A stretch of DNA of 64,000 bases from Acinetobacter sp. C32I. Lineage in GTDB: Bacteria; Pseudomonadota; Gammaproteobacteria; Pseudomonadales; Moraxellaceae. The notes under the pieces are model-generated. The model was not told where the DNA came from, did not search any database, and saw only the letters and a list, made by a program, of their open reading frames with translations. The stretch is from the NCBI RefSeq assembly GCF_023702715.1, contig NZ_CP098480.1:496001-560000 (forward strand), written 5' to 3'. The position numbers were made by a program, and so were the translations under genes. This document shows positions 63,400 through 64,000 of this stretch, in pieces (within the stretch, counting starts at the first letter, position 1; the number at the start of each line of letters is the position of its first letter).

Positions 63400-64000
63400 T
63401 TATTTCCAACCTGGGAACCACAACGTTGGACCGAAATCGCTATCCAAGGCTGCTTTAACTTTGGGTGAGTTTTGATAAATCTCGACAAATTTCTGTAGCT
63501 TGTTGTCCTTGTCCTGATAATCATCCCGCACCACAAATAAAATCGCATAACGTTTATTGGTGTTGTCATCAAACAATAAGGCACTTTCAGGATCAGCCGT
63601 TTTGGCTAAACGTAAGTAATGGGGGTAGCCAAAAGCGAGATCAACATCATCAATCGCACGTGCAGTTTGCGGGCCTTCAACTTCAGTAAATTTCAGGTTC
63701 TTCGGATTCGCGCTAATGTCTTTCAATGCAGAAAGGTGATTGTTACTGTCTTTCAGCTCAATCAATTTGGCTTGTTGCAATAGCAATAAAGCACGCCCTT
63801 GATTGACAGGATCATTCGGAATCGCAACAGTTGCACCATTCGGAAGTTCATCAAAACTTTTATATTTTTTTGAATACAGTCCAACATGCGAAGCCGCACC
63901 CGCAGCAAATGACTTTAATTTAAAGCCAGTTTCTTTAATGGCATTATCCAAAAAAGGCTGATGCTGGAAAAAGTTTGCATCGATATCCCCATGATTCAAA
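63400..64000 (-). CDS. metQ: Methionine-binding lipoprotein MetQ, partial
   Basis: C-terminal about 200 residues of the substrate-binding lipoprotein of the MetNIQ importer; the N-terminus with signal peptide and lipobox lies beyond the right edge. Family stretches visible are NHGDIDANFFQHQPFLD, VAIPNDPVNQGRALLLLQ and the final PTLWFPGW. Start at the edge is not the true start. The operon reads metQ-metN-metI on the minus strand. Confidence 0.93.
   Translation of the reverse strand, partial: LNHGDIDANFFQHQPFLDNAIKETGFKLKSFAAGAASHVGLYSKKYKSFDELPNGATVAIPNDPVNQGRALLLLQQAKLIELKDSNNHLSALKDISANPKNLKFTEVEGPQTARAIDDVDLAFGYPHYLRLAKTADPESALLFDDNTNKRYAILFVVRDDYQDKDNKLQKFVEIYQNSPKVKAALDSDFGPTLWFPGWK

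Noticed and set aside
1..64000. tRNA, CRISPR, insertion sequence and prophage signals
   Set aside because: No cloverleaf, no regularly spaced repeats, no transposase and no phage structural genes were seen; all intergenic gaps are under about 300 bases.

Overview
The window is chromosomal DNA of an Acinetobacter species (Gammaproteobacteria, Moraxellaceae). The evidence is the moderately AT-rich composition, the protein sequences, and typical Acinetobacter gene groupings: sixA-gspL-gspM-pyrD-cvpA-purF, an AlaA aminotransferase with an N-terminal extension, and orphan VgrG proteins of the Acinetobacter type. The species cannot be fixed from the sequence alone. I found no tRNA, rRNA, insertion sequence, prophage or CRISPR array. 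No gene-free gap exceeds about 300 bases.

Layout. 1-4.8 kb: the end of an MFS drug exporter, an orphan Tdi1-like type VI immunity gene, maf, a DUF2237 gene, pgk and two small lipoproteins. 5.0-12.2 kb: a nitroreductase, gpsA and sixA, the type II secretion genes gspL and gspM, then pyrD, cvpA and purF. 12.2-17.5 kb: a membrane pseudo-peptidase of the M48 fold, uppP, a PaaX-like regulator, a fatty acid desaturase and a hot-dog thioesterase. 17.7-23.4 kb: a putative solute-binding protein, a three-gene TelA cluster and ahpF. 23.5-31.8 kb, all on the minus strand: a lipase-like lipoprotein, a TPR-like lipoprotein, cysE, trmJ and dnaE. 32-37.2 kb: a Sel1-repeat protein, alaA, msrB-gpx, and an AraC regulator beside a LysE exporter. 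37.2-43 kb: an RND efflux pump, then an Lrp regulator divergent from a second LysE exporter. 43.1-54.2 kb: a TonB-dependent receptor, dapC, glnD, purT and several small exported proteins, a Crp/Fnr regulator and an Mpo1-like protein. 54.4-60.4 kb: an AT-rich type VI secretion island. 60.4-64 kb: ychF and metNIQ.

The most interesting stretch is the type VI island. It begins with a vgrG that carries a one-base frameshift near 55508 and ends in a transthyretin-like extension of the kind used to dock effectors. Four-base overlaps couple it to a LysM-containing protein with a glycine-rich membrane hairpin (candidate pore-forming effector) and then to a small integral membrane protein (candidate immunity). 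After these come an in-frame protein remnant and two tandem paralogous exported proteins, one lipidated and one with an ordinary signal peptide. This looks like an immunity array left by effector exchange. A separate Tdi1-like immunity gene lies at the left end of the window.

Other points of note are the M48-like protein that has lost its zinc ligands, a pair of tandem TelA homologues with a membrane partner, the DNA-binding-like extension on AlaA, and a secreted protein resembling the SecD P1 head. Most of the remaining genes are core metabolism and housekeeping, separated by clear Rho-independent terminators.
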